Positions 45,321 through 55,806 of a DNA stretch of 64,000 nucleotides are shown in pieces (position 1 is the first letter of the stretch; the number at the start of each line of letters is the position of its first letter). The DNA is from Lelliottia nimipressuralis. Lineage in GTDB: Bacteria; Pseudomonadota; Gammaproteobacteria; Enterobacterales; Enterobacteriaceae. The position numbers were made by a program, and so were the translations under genes. Under the pieces are notes generated by a model. The model searched no databases. It was not told the origin of the DNA and was given only the letters and a program-made list of their open reading frames with translations. Location: assembly GCF_004402045.1 (NCBI RefSeq), contig NZ_SOMG01000021.1, positions 62,001-126,000 of the forward strand. The letters run 5' to 3'.

Positions 45321-45321
45321 C

Positions 45322-45339
45322 AGCGTACACGTGTTAGCT
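45322..45339 (+). promoter_or_regulatory. FabR operator of fabA
   Basis: AGCGTACACGTGTTAGCT is close to the FabR palindrome AGCGTACA-N2-TGTTCGCT. FabR represses fabA and fabB according to the ratio of unsaturated to saturated acyl groups. It lies directly after the FadR box. Confidence 0.85.
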
Positions 45340-45377
45340 ATCCTGCGTCCTTCACTAAAATAAGGCTTATTGAGAAC

Positions 45378-45896
45378 ATGGTAGATAAACGCGAATCCTA
45401 TACAAAAGAAGATCTTCTTGCCTCTGGTCGCGGTGAACTGTTTGGCGCTAATGGCCCGCAGTTACCGGCCCCGAACATGCTGATGATGGACCGTGTCGTG
45501 AAAATGACCGAAACCGGCGGCAACTTCGATAAGGGTTACGTAGAAGCAGAACTCGATATTAACCCGGACCTGTGGTTCTTCGGTTGCCACTTTATTGGCG
45601 ATCCGGTAATGCCTGGCTGTCTGGGCCTGGATGCAATGTGGCAGCTGGTTGGCTTCTATCTGGGCTGGCTGGGTGGTGAAGGTAAAGGTCGCGCACTGGG
45701 CGTGGGCGAAGTGAAATTCACCGGCCAGGTTCTGCCTACAGCGAAGAAAGTGACTTATCGTATTCACTTCAAGCGCATCGTTAACCGTCGCCTGATTATG
45801 GGCCTGGCGGATGGCGAAGTGCTGGTAGATGGTCGTCTGATCTACAGCGCGAGCGACCTGAAAGTGGGCCTGTTCCAGGACACTTCCGCGTTCTGA
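45378..45896 (+). CDS. fabA: FabA, 3-hydroxydecanoyl-ACP dehydratase/isomerase
   Basis: FabA dehydrates 3-hydroxyacyl-ACP and isomerises trans-2- to cis-3-decenoyl-ACP, starting unsaturated fatty acid synthesis. The 172-aa product starts at ATG 45378 ([20 protein letters not shown]) and matches E. coli almost throughout. Active-site His is in [12 protein letters not shown] near residue 70 and Asp in LGLDAMWQ near 84. The longer open frame upstream runs through the lonH end and is not used. Confidence 0.98.
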   Translation: MVDKRESYTKEDLLASGRGELFGANGPQLPAPNMLMMDRVVKMTETGGNFDKGYVEAELDINPDLWFFGCHFIGDPVMPGCLGLDAMWQLVGFYLGWLGGEGKGRALGVGEVKFTGQVLPTAKKVTYRIHFKRIVNRRLIMGLADGEVLVDGRLIYSASDLKVGLFQDTSAF

Positions 45897-45924
45897 TATT
45901 GCTTATCGCGACCCCGGAAAGGCG

Positions 45925-45954
45925 AAACCTCCGCATTGCGGAGGTTTCTTTTTT
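45925..45954. terminator. Terminator between fabA and rmf
   Basis: Stem AAACCTCCGC and GCGGAGGTTT with loop ATT, followed by CTTTTTT on the plus strand. It lies between convergent fabA and rmf. Confidence 0.92.
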
Positions 45955-45966
45955 AAAGAGACGCTA

Positions 45967-46134
45967 TCAAGCAAGTACTGCCCTGTCTCCGATGGCTTCT
46001 CGCCAGCCCCCCAACCATTGAGACCTTTGGTTCAAAGTCTGATAGGGACACATTTCTTTAGAACGTCCGGCGATGCCAGCCTGATAACCACGTTGATGAG
46101 CCCGTTCCAGGCGATCTCGTTTCTGTCTCTTCAT
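45967..46134 (-). CDS. rmf: Rmf, ribosome modulation factor
   Basis: A 55-aa protein that pairs 70S ribosomes into inactive 100S dimers in stationary phase. It reads MKRQKRDRLERAHQRGYQAG through SKEMCPYQTLNQRSQWLGGW and ends DRAVLA. Only a few C-terminal residues differ from E. coli Rmf. The gene is convergent with fabA, as in E. coli. Expression is probably ppGpp- and growth-phase-dependent by analogy. Confidence 0.96.
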   Translation of the reverse strand: MKRQKRDRLERAHQRGYQAGIAGRSKEMCPYQTLNQRSQWLGGWREAIGDRAVLA

Positions 46135-46338
46135 GCCTCGTTTCCCTCATTCTTTTGTCTGGTGGAAAGAAAACAGTGTCTGCACTAAATGCACAGGCAC
46201 AGATAACGAATACCCCGAATTAGTCGCAGCGTCAATGTTCAAAATTCATACGGGTGTCATATTTGTGAGCTAGCTGGAAGATCATTTGTACAAAAATTGT
46301 GACGCGGCACAAGTAACAATCTGAAGTGAAAACGAAAA

Positions 46339-46375
46339 AAAAACCGCAATCAGCGACAGGCCAATTGCGGTTTTT
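46339..46375 (-). terminator. Terminator of the pqiABC operon
   Basis: Stem AAAAACCGCAAT and ATTGCGGTTTTT around a 13-base loop, 15 bp after the pqiC stop on the minus strand; an A-run at 46335-46343 gives the U tract on that strand. Confidence 0.85.
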
Positions 46376-46390
46376 GATGATGAATTTTAC

Positions 46391-46957
46391 TTATGGCATC
46401 CGGGAAATTTCCCTTGCGATGCTGGCTGACTCCTGCGCCCAACCCTGAGCCAGCACTTTCACCATTTCGTCATAGCCATCTTTCTGCTGCTTGAGTTCCA
46501 GATGGAAAGGACGCTTGATGAGCTGGCCCTGATGATTCAGCAACCACTCCCCGCTGATCACTACCGCACCGTCATAACGCCCGTGGAAGCCCGTTACCGT
46601 AACGTTCAGCGTATCCTGATCGTTGCCCAGCGGCTGCGAAGCGACAACCCAACCCGGAAGCTGGCTGCCCAGATTGGCCACCAGCGTGTTGCGCAGCTGC
46701 TGATCCAGCGGGCTGGCCCACAGGTTGTTTGTTGCAATCGCGTATTTTACGTCACTGGTCTGGTAGACCACGCCGTTTCCTGCCAGATAATCCGGCACGG
46801 CAACCTGCTCAACCCACAGCTGACGGTTTCCCTGACTGGCCGTGCTTTGTCCACCACTTTGGGTAGCAACAGGCAGCTGATAGTAGCTTTTGTTTTCTAC
46901 ACCTGAACTGCACGCCGTTAACAGCAGAGCGCCAACCATCAATAGCCACTTATTCAT
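46391..46957 (-). CDS. pqiC: PqiC, outer-membrane lipoprotein of the Pqi lipid transport system
   Basis: A 188-aa lipoprotein (YmbA). The lipobox is LTAC with C16 as the modified residue and Ser at +2, which sorts it to the outer membrane. It belongs to the DUF330/ABC-type transport auxiliary family. It would receive the PqiB tunnel at the outer membrane. The start overlaps the pqiB stop by 4 bp. Confidence 0.95.
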   Translation of the reverse strand: MNKWLLMVGALLLTACSSGVENKSYYQLPVATQSGGQSTASQGNRQLWVEQVAVPDYLAGNGVVYQTSDVKYAIATNNLWASPLDQQLRNTLVANLGSQLPGWVVASQPLGNDQDTLNVTVTGFHGRYDGAVVISGEWLLNHQGQLIKRPFHLELKQQKDGYDEMVKVLAQGWAQESASIAREISRMP

Positions 46958-48594
46958 TCTTTTGCCCTCTTCGGCTCAGGATCCTTTTTATCTTTCGCTT
47001 CGAATACCAGCGCGTTGCTCTTCTCGTTTAGCGTTTTCAGAACTGGCTGCAGTTCACGCAAGACCTGATCAAGACGCTGCATATCCGCCACCATCTTGTT
47101 GTATGCCGCTGAGCCTGGCTGGAAGCCCTGCATGCTGCGGTTCAGTTCACGCAGCGTTTTCTGCATGTCCTGCGGCAGCTGCTGCATACTCTGGCTTGCC
47201 GTGATCTTGTTGATGTTATCCAGCGTCGTTTGCAGGCGGCGCATCGTTGCCTGGCTTTCGCTGAGCGAGTTCGTTGCCGCTTCAATCATCGGATTCAGTG
47301 GCAGATTATTAATCTTATCCAGTGTTTCCATCAGACGCTGCTGGATTTGGGCCAGACCGCTACTCACCGTTGGAATGATTTTGTAACCACCAAATTCACG
47401 GATACCGGTAATCGGCGGCGCTTTTGGATAGAAGTCCATATCCACATACAGCGCACCGGTCACCAGGTTGCCCGTCTTCAGCGACCCGCGCAGACCGCGC
47501 TCCATCAGTTGGGAGATATGGGTGGCAATATCCTGATTCTCGCCAATCTGGTTAAGCAGACGTTCCGGCTCGATGCGAATCAGCACCGGAATGCGATAAT
47601 CATCGTCCAGCATCTGGCTCAGGCCAGGTACAAAGAACGGAACTTGTCCAACCGTACCAAGACGAATACCGCGGAACTCAACAGGCGCCCCCGGCTGCAG
47701 GCCACGCACGGAGTCTTTAAAGAACATAAGGAAGTCAACGTGGTCGGTATAGAGCGCATCCTGAATGCTTCGCTGATCGTCAAACAGGCGGAAAGCGGTA
47801 TTCTCTGCAACCGGCTGCCCCAAATCCAGGCCTTCCGGGACGTCAAAACTCACGCCACCACCAAACAGCGTGGTCAGCGAGCCCATTTCAACGCGCATAC
47901 CCGCCGAGGTGAGATCCACCGCAATACCGCTGTCTTTCCAGAAACGGACGTTGCTGGTGACCAGTCGATCGTTTGGCGCATTGATGAAGAGCTGATAGCT
48001 GATCGCTCTTTTCTGTGGATCAAACGTGCTTTTCTCTACCGACCCGACGCGGTAGCCGCGGAACAGTACCGGATCGCCTGCCGTGAGCTGGCCCGCTTTT
48101 TTGCTGTCGAGGATCACGCGGATACCCTTGGCATCAGGCGGCGCAAGCGGTGGCGAATCCAGAAGCTGGTATTGGCCTGGCTGGTTACCCTTCGTGCCGG
48201 GCTGCAGCTCAATATAGGCCCCCGAGAGCAGCGTTCCTAAGCCGCTGATCCCTTCACGTCCCACCTGCGGTTTAACGACCCAGAAAACGGAATCGCCATG
48301 CAGCAGTTTTTCCATGCCGGCATTAAGGCGCGCCTTAATCTCCACATGGGTTAAATCGTCGGTCAGGGTTGCGCTTTCGACCACGCCCACATCCACGCTA
48401 CGGCTTTTGATGGTCGTTTTACCGCCCTCAATCCCCTCGGCATTGGTGGTAATAAGCGTAACTTCCGGTCCCTGATGGCTGTAATGATAAAACAGGATCC
48501 ATGCACCAATCAGCGCCGTCACGATGGGAAAAATCCACACCGGTGACCAGTTTTTGACCTTCTGCACTTTCGCCTCTCCACTCTTATTTTCCAT
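46954..48594 (-). CDS. pqiB: PqiB, MCE-domain tunnel protein
   Basis: A 546-aa inner-membrane-anchored protein with one N-terminal membrane segment (VWIFPIVTALIGAWILFYHY, about 18-37) and three MCE domains (about 45-130, 160-240, 280-380), followed by a long helical C-terminus that forms the tunnel of the syringe-like hexamer spanning the periplasm. The start is ATG 48594 (MENKSGEAKVQKVKNWSPVW), 4 bp after the pqiA stop and equal to E. coli length; a longer start at 48630 inside pqiA is not supported. It takes part in lipid transport and envelope integrity. Confidence 0.95.
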   Translation of the reverse strand: MENKSGEAKVQKVKNWSPVWIFPIVTALIGAWILFYHYSHQGPEVTLITTNAEGIEGGKTTIKSRSVDVGVVESATLTDDLTHVEIKARLNAGMEKLLHGDSVFWVVKPQVGREGISGLGTLLSGAYIELQPGTKGNQPGQYQLLDSPPLAPPDAKGIRVILDSKKAGQLTAGDPVLFRGYRVGSVEKSTFDPQKRAISYQLFINAPNDRLVTSNVRFWKDSGIAVDLTSAGMRVEMGSLTTLFGGGVSFDVPEGLDLGQPVAENTAFRLFDDQRSIQDALYTDHVDFLMFFKDSVRGLQPGAPVEFRGIRLGTVGQVPFFVPGLSQMLDDDYRIPVLIRIEPERLLNQIGENQDIATHISQLMERGLRGSLKTGNLVTGALYVDMDFYPKAPPITGIREFGGYKIIPTVSSGLAQIQQRLMETLDKINNLPLNPMIEAATNSLSESQATMRRLQTTLDNINKITASQSMQQLPQDMQKTLRELNRSMQGFQPGSAAYNKMVADMQRLDQVLRELQPVLKTLNEKSNALVFEAKDKKDPEPKRAKE

Positions 48595-48598
48595 GCTC

Positions 48599-49852
48599 TT
48601 ACTCTTCCTCATGGCTTGATTCAGGCTCACGATCCCACGATAAACGAGGGTCGAAGGTCATGGCCGCAAACATGGTCATAATCACGACCAGCGCAAACAT
48701 TAAAGCCCCCATCGCGGGATAAATACTCATCAAACCGCCCATCCGCACCAGTGCAGAAAGAACGGCGATGACAAACACGTCAATCATTGACCAGCGTCCG
48801 ACAAACTCGACAACTTCATAGATCAGGTGCATACGTTCGCTGTCGCGTTTACCGTGGCCTTTCGCATCCCAACAAAGCCAGGCGATCGCGATCATTTTTA
48901 AGGTTGGCACCATAATACTGGCGATAAAAATGACGCCGGCAACCGGATAAGAACCTTCCCCCCACAGCAATACCACCCCGGCCAGGATCGTCGAGGGCAT
49001 TTTGTCGCCGAGCAAATCGGTGATCATGATCGGCAGAATATTGGCCGGTAAATACAGCATGATGGACGTGACTAACAGCGCCATCGTCCACTGAAGACTA
49101 TTTTTACGGCGTACGTGACCTTTCGTTTCGCAGCGCGGACAAACGTCGAGATCGGCGGGAAGCACGGCGGTGCAGCATGGGCAAGAACGCAGCCCCTGAT
49201 GAATACCCGGAACGCCGACTTTCACCGTTTGCGAAAGGGTCGGTGCCGGGGCGATATCGTCCCACACCCAACGCCTGTCTACGCACTGGAATGCGCGCAA
49301 CTGCAGGACGCAATACAAACACCAGGGAATAAAGCTGCTGCCAATCCCCACGTCGCCGTACGCCATCAGCTTCACGAAGCTGACCAGAATGCCCGCCAGA
49401 AAGATCTCGGCCATCCCCCAGCTTTTTAGCTGAAAGAGGATACGCGCGAGCCTGACTTTTAGTGATGTCGGCAACCTGACGCGGTTCACCAGCATCAGGA
49501 TAACGACCAGGCAAAAAGCCGGGACTATCTGGACAAACAGGAGAAAAAAGGTACCGAGGCTGGCGTAATCTTCTGAGAACATCACGCCCGGAATTTCGAG
49601 TAAATCCACCTGGCTGGTCATCCCGCCCACCTTCATATAGATAAAGGGGAAGAGATTGGAGAGCAGCAGCATAAACAATGCTGCCAGAGCGTAAGCAGTG
49701 GGACGCTGCCGCGGCGCGTCCCACTCGGTTGTCAACGTCGCGCCGCAACGTGGACACAGGGCTTTATGTCCGTGACCAAGCTCTGGCAACGCCACGAGCA
49801 TATCGCATTGCGAGCATAATATATGCCTGTCGGCATGGTGCTGGTCACACAT
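48599..49852 (-). CDS. pqiA: PqiA, inner-membrane component of the Pqi system
   Basis: A 417-aa membrane protein (paraquat-inducible protein A) with two repeated halves. Each begins with a zinc-finger-like Cys pattern: LCSQCD...LCPRCGA at about 13-37 and SCPCC...CPRCET at about 221-240. Eight or so membrane segments follow. It is the first gene of pqiABC, with homologues to YebS/LetA. The E. coli operon responds to redox-cycling agents through SoxS; no operator was assigned here. Confidence 0.95.
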   Translation of the reverse strand: MCDQHHADRHILCSQCDMLVALPELGHGHKALCPRCGATLTTEWDAPRQRPTAYALAALFMLLLSNLFPFIYMKVGGMTSQVDLLEIPGVMFSEDYASLGTFFLLFVQIVPAFCLVVILMLVNRVRLPTSLKVRLARILFQLKSWGMAEIFLAGILVSFVKLMAYGDVGIGSSFIPWCLYCVLQLRAFQCVDRRWVWDDIAPAPTLSQTVKVGVPGIHQGLRSCPCCTAVLPADLDVCPRCETKGHVRRKNSLQWTMALLVTSIMLYLPANILPIMITDLLGDKMPSTILAGVVLLWGEGSYPVAGVIFIASIMVPTLKMIAIAWLCWDAKGHGKRDSERMHLIYEVVEFVGRWSMIDVFVIAVLSALVRMGGLMSIYPAMGALMFALVVIMTMFAAMTFDPRLSWDREPESSHEEE

Positions 49853-49865
49853 ATTTTATCCCTGT

Positions 49866-51773
49866 TTACGCGCCGTTTTTCAGAGACTCAAGGTACTCCC
49901 AGCGCTCAAAGGCTTCCTCCAGGGCTTTTTCAGCCGCGGACATATCAGCCAGTACTTTTTGAGTATAGTCATGCGATTGGGTAAAGAATGACGCATCAGC
50001 AACCTGTTTTTGCAGATCCTCAAGCGCGGCCTCCAGCTCTTCAAGACGCTGCGGTAGCCCCTCCAGTTCGCGCTGCTGGTTATAGCTTAGTTTAGCCGAT
50101 GTTTTCTTGACAGTTTCTGCTTTTGTTACAGCAGGTTCAGAACTTATTTTGGACTTTGACTGTTTCTGCGCCAGAGACTGTGACTGCTGCCCTTTTGCAT
50201 CGTGATAACCGCCTACGTATTGGCCAATTCGGCCTTCACCTTCGAAGATCCAGCACTCGGTCACGGTGTTATCAACGAACTGACGATCGTGGCTGACCAG
50301 CATCACGGTACCCTGATAACCGTCAATCAGTTCTTCCAGCAGTTCCAGCGTTTCGACATCCAGGTCGTTCGTCGGTTCATCGAGGATCAAAAGGTTGCTT
50401 GGCTTCAGGAACAAACGCGCCAGAAGAAGACGATTTCGCTCACCGCCTGACAACGCACGCACCGGCGTCATCGCACGTTTAGGATGGAACAGGAAGTCCT
50501 GCAGGTAGCCCAGCACATGGCGCGGCTTACCGTTTACCATGACCTCCTGCTTACCTTCGGCGAGGTTATCCATCACCGTTCTGTCTGGGTCCAACTCTGC
50601 ACGGTGCTGGTCGAAGTAGGCTACTTCCAGCTTTGTGCCGCAGTGAACACGGCCGCTGTCAGCCTGCAGCTGACCGAGCATCAGCTTGAGCAACGTGGTT
50701 TTACCACAGCCGTTCGGGCCAATGAGGGCAATTTTATCGCCACGCTGCACCTGAGCGGAGAAGTCTTTCACCAGAACTTTTCCATCGACCTGGTAATCCA
50801 CATTTTCCATTTCAAAGACAATTTTACCGGAACGGGATGCCTCTTCGACCTGCATCTTCGCACTTCCCATCACTTCACGGCGAGCACTGCGCTCGTTACG
50901 CATCGCTTTCAGGGCACGCACGCGGCCTTCGTTACGGGTACGGCGGGCTTTGATGCCCTGACGGATCCAGACCTCTTCCTGTGCCAGCTTGCGGTCAAAC
51001 TCAGCATTTTGCAGCTCTTCCACGCGCAGGTTTTCTTCTTTTTCCAGCAGATAGGTATCGTAATCGCCAGGATAAGTCACCAGTTTGCCGCGATCGAGAT
51101 CGACAATACGCGTCGCCATATTGCGGATAAACGAACGGTCGTGCGAGATAAAGATGATGGTGCCGTTAAAGGTTTTCAGGAACCCTTCCAGCCAGTCAAT
51201 CGCTTCGATATCCAGGTGGTTGGTCGGTTCATCCAGCAACAGCACCTTCGGGCCGCTGACCAGAGCACGCCCAAGCGCCGCTTTACGCAACCAGCCGCCG
51301 GAGAGCGCCGACAGTTCCATATCCGCATCCAGGCCTAACTGATCCAGCACTTCGGTGATACGGCTTTCAAGCTGCCACAGACCGTGATGATCCAGAAGCT
51401 CCTGCAGACGTGCCATCTCATTGAGATTTTTTTCACTTGGGTCGGTCATCACAAGATGTGAAATTTCGTGATAGCCCTTCAGGTATTCAGCTTGCTCAGA
51501 AATCCCTTCTGCAACGAAATCATAAACGGTACCCGCCACGTTACGAGGAGGATCCTGCTGCAGACGGGAGACAATCAGATCCTGCTCGTAAACGATACGG
51601 CCATCATCCAGCCCCTGCTCACGGTTGAGGATTTTCATCAGCGTGGATTTACCCGCGCCGTTACGGCCTACAAGACAGACGCGTTCGTTGTCTTCAATAT
51701 GCAGTTCAGTATCATCGAGAAGTGGCGCATCGCTAAAAGAGAGCCACGCGCCGTGCATGCTAATTAATGACAT
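49866..51773 (-). CDS. uup: Uup, ABC-F ATPase
   Basis: A 635-aa ABC-F protein with two ATPase domains and no membrane part. Domain 1 has GRNGAGKSTLMKIL (about 36-49) and LSGGWLRKAALGRAL; domain 2 has GPNGCGKTTLLKLM (about 352-365) and LSGGERNRLLLARL. A C-terminal coiled coil (about 555-635), which can bind DNA in E. coli, ends EYLESLKNGA. Uup is linked to ribosome function and to precise transposon excision. It is 12 bp after rlmKL and probably co-transcribed. Confidence 0.96.
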   Translation of the reverse strand: MSLISMHGAWLSFSDAPLLDDTELHIEDNERVCLVGRNGAGKSTLMKILNREQGLDDGRIVYEQDLIVSRLQQDPPRNVAGTVYDFVAEGISEQAEYLKGYHEISHLVMTDPSEKNLNEMARLQELLDHHGLWQLESRITEVLDQLGLDADMELSALSGGWLRKAALGRALVSGPKVLLLDEPTNHLDIEAIDWLEGFLKTFNGTIIFISHDRSFIRNMATRIVDLDRGKLVTYPGDYDTYLLEKEENLRVEELQNAEFDRKLAQEEVWIRQGIKARRTRNEGRVRALKAMRNERSARREVMGSAKMQVEEASRSGKIVFEMENVDYQVDGKVLVKDFSAQVQRGDKIALIGPNGCGKTTLLKLMLGQLQADSGRVHCGTKLEVAYFDQHRAELDPDRTVMDNLAEGKQEVMVNGKPRHVLGYLQDFLFHPKRAMTPVRALSGGERNRLLLARLFLKPSNLLILDEPTNDLDVETLELLEELIDGYQGTVMLVSHDRQFVDNTVTECWIFEGEGRIGQYVGGYHDAKGQQSQSLAQKQSKSKISSEPAVTKAETVKKTSAKLSYNQQRELEGLPQRLEELEAALEDLQKQVADASFFTQSHDYTQKVLADMSAAEKALEEAFERWEYLESLKNGA

Positions 51774-51785
51774 TTATATTTCCTT

Positions 51786-53894
51786 TCAGACCGCTGAGAT
51801 TAACCAGCAGTTATGGATCTGACGGTTACGGGCAAAGTCCTGAGACAGCGTTTTCTGGCTGATTTCTTGCGCTTTCAGTCCCAGCGTGGCTAAGCCTTCA
51901 TGATCCATGCGGAAGCCGCGTTTGTTGTTCGAGAACATAATGGTGCCGCCTTTACGCAGCAGGCGTTTCAGGTCGGTCATCAGGCGCAGGTGATCGCGCT
52001 GAACATCAAAGCTGTCTTCCATACGCTTGGAGTTGGAGAAGGTCGGCGGATCGATAAAGATCAGATCGAACTGCTCGTCGGTATCACGCAGCCAGCCCAG
52101 CACGTCGGCCTGCATCAGGCGATGCTGGCGTCCGGTCAGGCCGTTCAGACGCAGGTTACGTTCCGCCCACTCCAGATAGGTGCGAGACATATCCACCGTG
52201 GTGGTGCTGCGCGCCCCGCCCAGACCTGCATGCACGCTGGCGCTGCCGGTGTAGGAGAACAGGTTGAGGAAGTCTTTACCCTTGCTCATCTGGCCAAGCA
52301 TGCGGCGGGCGATACGGTGATCGAGGAACAGGCCGGTATCCAGATAGTCGGTCAGGTTTACCCACAGGCGTGCGTTGTACTCGCCCACTTCGATAAAGTC
52401 GCCCTTCTCGCCCATCTTCTGGTACTGATTTTTCCCTTTCTGACGCTCGCGGGTTTTCAGTACCAGTTTGTTTGGCGCAATGCCCAGCACGGCGATGGTC
52501 GCCGCAATAACATCCAGCATGCGCTGACGCGCTTTTTGCGCATCAATGGTTTTCGGTGGAGCATACTCCTGAATCACCACCCAGTCCGCGTAGCGGTCAA
52601 CCGCCACGTTGTACTCCGGTAGGTCGGCATCGTACAGGCGGTAGCATTCAATCCCTTCCTGCTTCGCCCATTTTTCATATTTCTTCAGGTTCTTACGCAG
52701 ACGGTTAGCGTAATCTTCCGCCACGCCCGACGGCTTACTGTCCGCAGCTTTCTCCGCCAGATGATAGTTTTTCTGCACGCAGTCCAGCGGGCCGTTTTTC
52801 GCCTTAAACTGGCGATCGGCACGCAGCTGCAGGCAGCTCAACAGTTCCGGTGAGGCGCTAAACAAAGAAAGATTCCACCCGCCGAAATAGTCTTTCATAT
52901 TGCGGCCCAGCAGGCTGTGCAGGGCAATCAGTGCAGGCTCGCTGTCCAGACGCTCGCCATATGGCGGGTTGCTGATCACGGTACCGTATGGGCCTTTTGG
53001 CAGCGGGTTGGTCAGGTTAGCCACGTCTTTTACTTCGAGGGTGACCAGCTCGCCGATACCGGCCCGACGGGCGTTGCTGCGCGCGCGTTCAATAACGCGA
53101 GGGTCGCTATCAGAGCCGTAGAAGTGAGAGGTGTACTCCGCCAGGCCTTTACGCGCGCGTGTCTGTGCGTCGTCTTTGACTTCTTTCCAGAGTGCTTCAT
53201 CGTGCTGTGCCCAGCCTTTGAAGCCCCAGTGCCCGCGGTGCAGGCCCGGCGCGCGGTCGGTGGCCAGCATTGCCGCTTCAATCAGCAATGTACCGGAACC
53301 ACACATCGGGTCGAGCAGCGGCGTGCCCGGCTGCCAGCCGGAGCGCATCACAATGGCAGCGGCCAGGGTTTCTTTGATTGGCGCCATACCGGTGCGATCG
53401 CGGTAGCCGCGAAGATGCAGACCCGCCCCGCTCAGATCGAGGGAAATACTTGCGGTATCACCGTTCAGCCAGACGTTAATACGCAGATCGGGATTTTCAC
53501 GATCGACGTTAGGTCGTTCCTTATTTTTACGGGTGAAGCAGTCCACAATGGCGTCTTTGACGCGCAGGGCACCGTACTGGCTGTTGCGGATCTCGTCGTT
53601 CACGCCGTTGAAATGCACCGCAAAGGTGGCATTTGGCGTGAAGATCTCTGTCCAGTCGATCATCTGTACGCCGGTATAGAGATCAAGGTCGCTATAGACC
53701 TTGCACTCCTTCATCGGCAGCATGATGCGCGACGCCAGACGGCTCCACATCAGGCTCTGGTAAATAAGCCGCGTGTCGCCCTCAAAATGGACACCACCCT
53801 GAACCACCTGGCACTCTTTCGCGCCCAGGCTTTCCAGTTCAGTTTTTAACAGCTCTTCCAGCCCACGGGCCGTACTGGCAAACAGAGAATTCAT
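51786..53894 (-). CDS. rlmL: RlmKL, bifunctional 23S rRNA m2G2445/m7G2069 methyltransferase
   Basis: A 702-aa fusion enzyme. The N-terminal THUMP domain (about 45-155) and RlmL methyltransferase with [18 protein letters not shown] and [11 protein letters not shown] make m2G2445. The C-terminal RlmK part with [16 protein letters not shown] and [13 protein letters not shown] makes m7G2069. Length equals E. coli RlmKL. It precedes uup on the same strand. Confidence 0.96.
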   Translation of the reverse strand: MNSLFASTARGLEELLKTELESLGAKECQVVQGGVHFEGDTRLIYQSLMWSRLASRIMLPMKECKVYSDLDLYTGVQMIDWTEIFTPNATFAVHFNGVNDEIRNSQYGALRVKDAIVDCFTRKNKERPNVDRENPDLRINVWLNGDTASISLDLSGAGLHLRGYRDRTGMAPIKETLAAAIVMRSGWQPGTPLLDPMCGSGTLLIEAAMLATDRAPGLHRGHWGFKGWAQHDEALWKEVKDDAQTRARKGLAEYTSHFYGSDSDPRVIERARSNARRAGIGELVTLEVKDVANLTNPLPKGPYGTVISNPPYGERLDSEPALIALHSLLGRNMKDYFGGWNLSLFSASPELLSCLQLRADRQFKAKNGPLDCVQKNYHLAEKAADSKPSGVAEDYANRLRKNLKKYEKWAKQEGIECYRLYDADLPEYNVAVDRYADWVVIQEYAPPKTIDAQKARQRMLDVIAATIAVLGIAPNKLVLKTRERQKGKNQYQKMGEKGDFIEVGEYNARLWVNLTDYLDTGLFLDHRIARRMLGQMSKGKDFLNLFSYTGSASVHAGLGGARSTTTVDMSRTYLEWAERNLRLNGLTGRQHRLMQADVLGWLRDTDEQFDLIFIDPPTFSNSKRMEDSFDVQRDHLRLMTDLKRLLRKGGTIMFSNNKRGFRMDHEGLATLGLKAQEISQKTLSQDFARNRQIHNCWLISAV

Positions 53895-53992
53895 ATCGTC
53901 ACTTTTACTCTTAGAAAATTGTCGCGCATTATAGCTAATATGGCGTGTATGTCATAAAGTTGAAGGCTTATTTTCATTCGAGGGACTGTGCA

Positions 53993-55102
53993 GTGGCGAC
54001 GTTATCCAGGCTTTTTATTCATCCGGTGAAATCCATGCGCGGTATCGGCGTCTCTCACGCGCTGGCCGACATGAGCGGATTCGCCTTCGATCGTATCTTC
54101 ATGGTCACCGAGCCGGACGGTACGTTTATTACCGCACGCCAGTTCCCGCAGATGGTTCGCTTTACCCCTTCCCCGCTTCATGACGGTTTGCATCTTACCG
54201 CGCCGGACGGCGAAAGCCGGGTGATTCGCTTTGCTGATTTTGCGCCTGTCGATGCGCCAACGGAAGTGTGGGGCAATCATTTTACCGCGCGCATCGCCCC
54301 GGAAGAGACTAACCGCTGGCTCAGCGGCTTCTTCTCCCGCGACGTGCAGCTGCGCTGGGTCGGTCCGTCGCTCACGCGCCGCGTTAAGCGTCACGATGCG
54401 GTTCCGCTCTCCTTTGCAGATGGTTTCCCTTTCCTGCTCACCAATGAAGCTTCATTGCGCGACCTGCAGCACCGCTGCAAAGCCAGCGTTCAGATGGAAC
54501 AGTTCCGTCCGAACCTGGTGGTGACGGGTGCCGACGCCTGGGAAGAAGACACCTGGAAAGTGATCCGCATCGGCAGCGTCATTTTCGACGTGGTGAAGCC
54601 ATGCAGCCGCTGTATCTTTACCACCGTGAGCCCGGAGAAAGGCCTGAAGCACCCTTCCGGCGAGCCGCTGAAAACATTACAGTCATTCCGTACCGCGCAG
54701 GACAACGGCGATGTTGATTTCGGTCAGAACCTGATCCCGCGCTCCAGCGGCGCTATTCGCGTTGGTGATGAGGTAGAGATTCTTGCCCGAGGGCCAGCAA
54801 GAGTGTACGGCTCAGGTCAGGAGGAGGAATTCGTCGACGTTGAGACGCCGATCAGCTCAGCGGTTGATATTCACTGGCAGGGCAACATCATTCGGGGTAA
54901 TAACCAGCAGGTTTTGCTTGAGCAACTGGAACAAGCGGGGATCCGCATACCGTATTCCTGTCGCGCAGGGATCTGTGGCTGCTGTCGAATCAAGCTGGTA
55001 GAGGGCGAGGTCAGTGCGCTGAAAAAATCTGCGATTGCTGAAGACGGGACCATTCTGTGCTGCAGCTGTATCCCAAAAACATCGGTACAGCTGGAGGCTT
55101 AA
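53993..55102 (+). CDS. ycbX: YcbX, MOSC-domain molybdenum protein with 2Fe-2S domain
   Basis: YcbX reduces N-hydroxylated bases such as 6-N-hydroxylaminopurine using molybdenum cofactor. The start is GTG 53993 with GAGGGACT before it, giving 369 aa and aligning with E. coli ATG (both then [17 protein letters not shown]). The open frame runs 16 codons further without support. The MOSC domain has [13 protein letters not shown] with the Cys that can bind Mo. The C-terminal ferredoxin domain has [10 protein letters not shown] and CCSC. The last 4 bp overlap zapC. Confidence 0.94.
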   Translation: MATLSRLFIHPVKSMRGIGVSHALADMSGFAFDRIFMVTEPDGTFITARQFPQMVRFTPSPLHDGLHLTAPDGESRVIRFADFAPVDAPTEVWGNHFTARIAPEETNRWLSGFFSRDVQLRWVGPSLTRRVKRHDAVPLSFADGFPFLLTNEASLRDLQHRCKASVQMEQFRPNLVVTGADAWEEDTWKVIRIGSVIFDVVKPCSRCIFTTVSPEKGLKHPSGEPLKTLQSFRTAQDNGDVDFGQNLIPRSSGAIRVGDEVEILARGPARVYGSGQEEEFVDVETPISSAVDIHWQGNIIRGNNQQVLLEQLEQAGIRIPYSCRAGICGCCRIKLVEGEVSALKKSAIAEDGTILCCSCIPKTSVQLEA

Positions 55103-55641
55103 ACAGCCTGTTCCAGGCTGAAGGCATCCACGCGAAGCTGGGGCTTCAGCCTGTCGTTCATCACCTTAATGGCATCTCCAAGCTGCATCGTCCGCCCGGC
55201 AATCGTCACGCCGGGCTGCGCCAGCAAACAGAGCGCAGCATTGTCTCCTGGCTCTACCACCAGCAGGCTCACCTCTTCTGCGGTATCACTCAGATTTACG
55301 CTGGCTGCATCACCCGTTGCCGGGGTCCAGTTCATACCGTGCGCAAGGAAATGCCAGCTTTTTGGCATTTGCGGTTTCAGAAAACGGATAGCCACCAGGG
55401 CATTTAATACCAGTTCGGCACGCTGCTCTTTAGAAAGAACCAGATCGCGGCATTTTTCCTCAAAGGAGAAATAAAGCGCAGCGTCATCAACGCAAAAGCC
55501 TGACGGGGAAAACGCGTCCGGGGTTAACATTCGACGGGCAAAACGAGAACGAAACAACATGCCATTGGCTAAATCAAGCATCATTCGGTCATGCTCGTCG
55601 CAAAAATACCAGCGCCAGTTATCGTCAGGTTTAATACGCAT
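55099..55641 (-). CDS. zapC: ZapC, FtsZ-ring stabiliser
   Basis: A 180-aa cytoplasmic protein that binds FtsZ and bundles its filaments. It starts [20 protein letters not shown] and ends [11 protein letters not shown], with the same length as E. coli ZapC. It is convergent with ycbX with a 4-bp overlap. ZapC is confined to enterobacteria and relatives. Confidence 0.95.
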   Translation of the reverse strand: MRIKPDDNWRWYFCDEHDRMMLDLANGMLFRSRFARRMLTPDAFSPSGFCVDDAALYFSFEEKCRDLVLSKEQRAELVLNALVAIRFLKPQMPKSWHFLAHGMNWTPATGDAASVNLSDTAEEVSLLVVEPGDNAALCLLAQPGVTIAGRTMQLGDAIKVMNDRLKPQLRVDAFSLEQAV

Positions 55642-55757
55642 GTCTCTCTCCCGTCCCCAAACGTCCTGTTCTAAAAATGTCCTGTTTGCCGCCTCGTTTA
55701 TAACAACATTAATAAAAGACCATAATGTCTAAATAAGCAACAATGACGGAATATAAA

Positions 55758-55789
55758 ACAACCAGGGCTGGAAATAAAGCCCTGGTTGT
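55758..55789 (-). terminator. pyrD terminator
   Basis: A 12-bp perfect stem, ACAACCAGGGCT and AGCCCTGGTTGT, with an 8-base loop, 17 bp after the pyrD stop. The minus-strand tail TTTATAT is only moderately U-rich. Confidence 0.75.
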
Positions 55790-55806
55790 CTGATTAGGAA
55801 AAAAGA

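Noticed and set aside
47230..48240. 336-codon plus-strand ORF opposite pqiB
   Set aside because: A shadow of pqiB on the other strand; low-complexity His/Arg/Gln-rich translation, no ribosome site, no family resemblance.
50484..51338. 284-codon plus-strand ORF opposite uup
   Set aside because: Antisense shadow of the ABC-F gene; no domain features.
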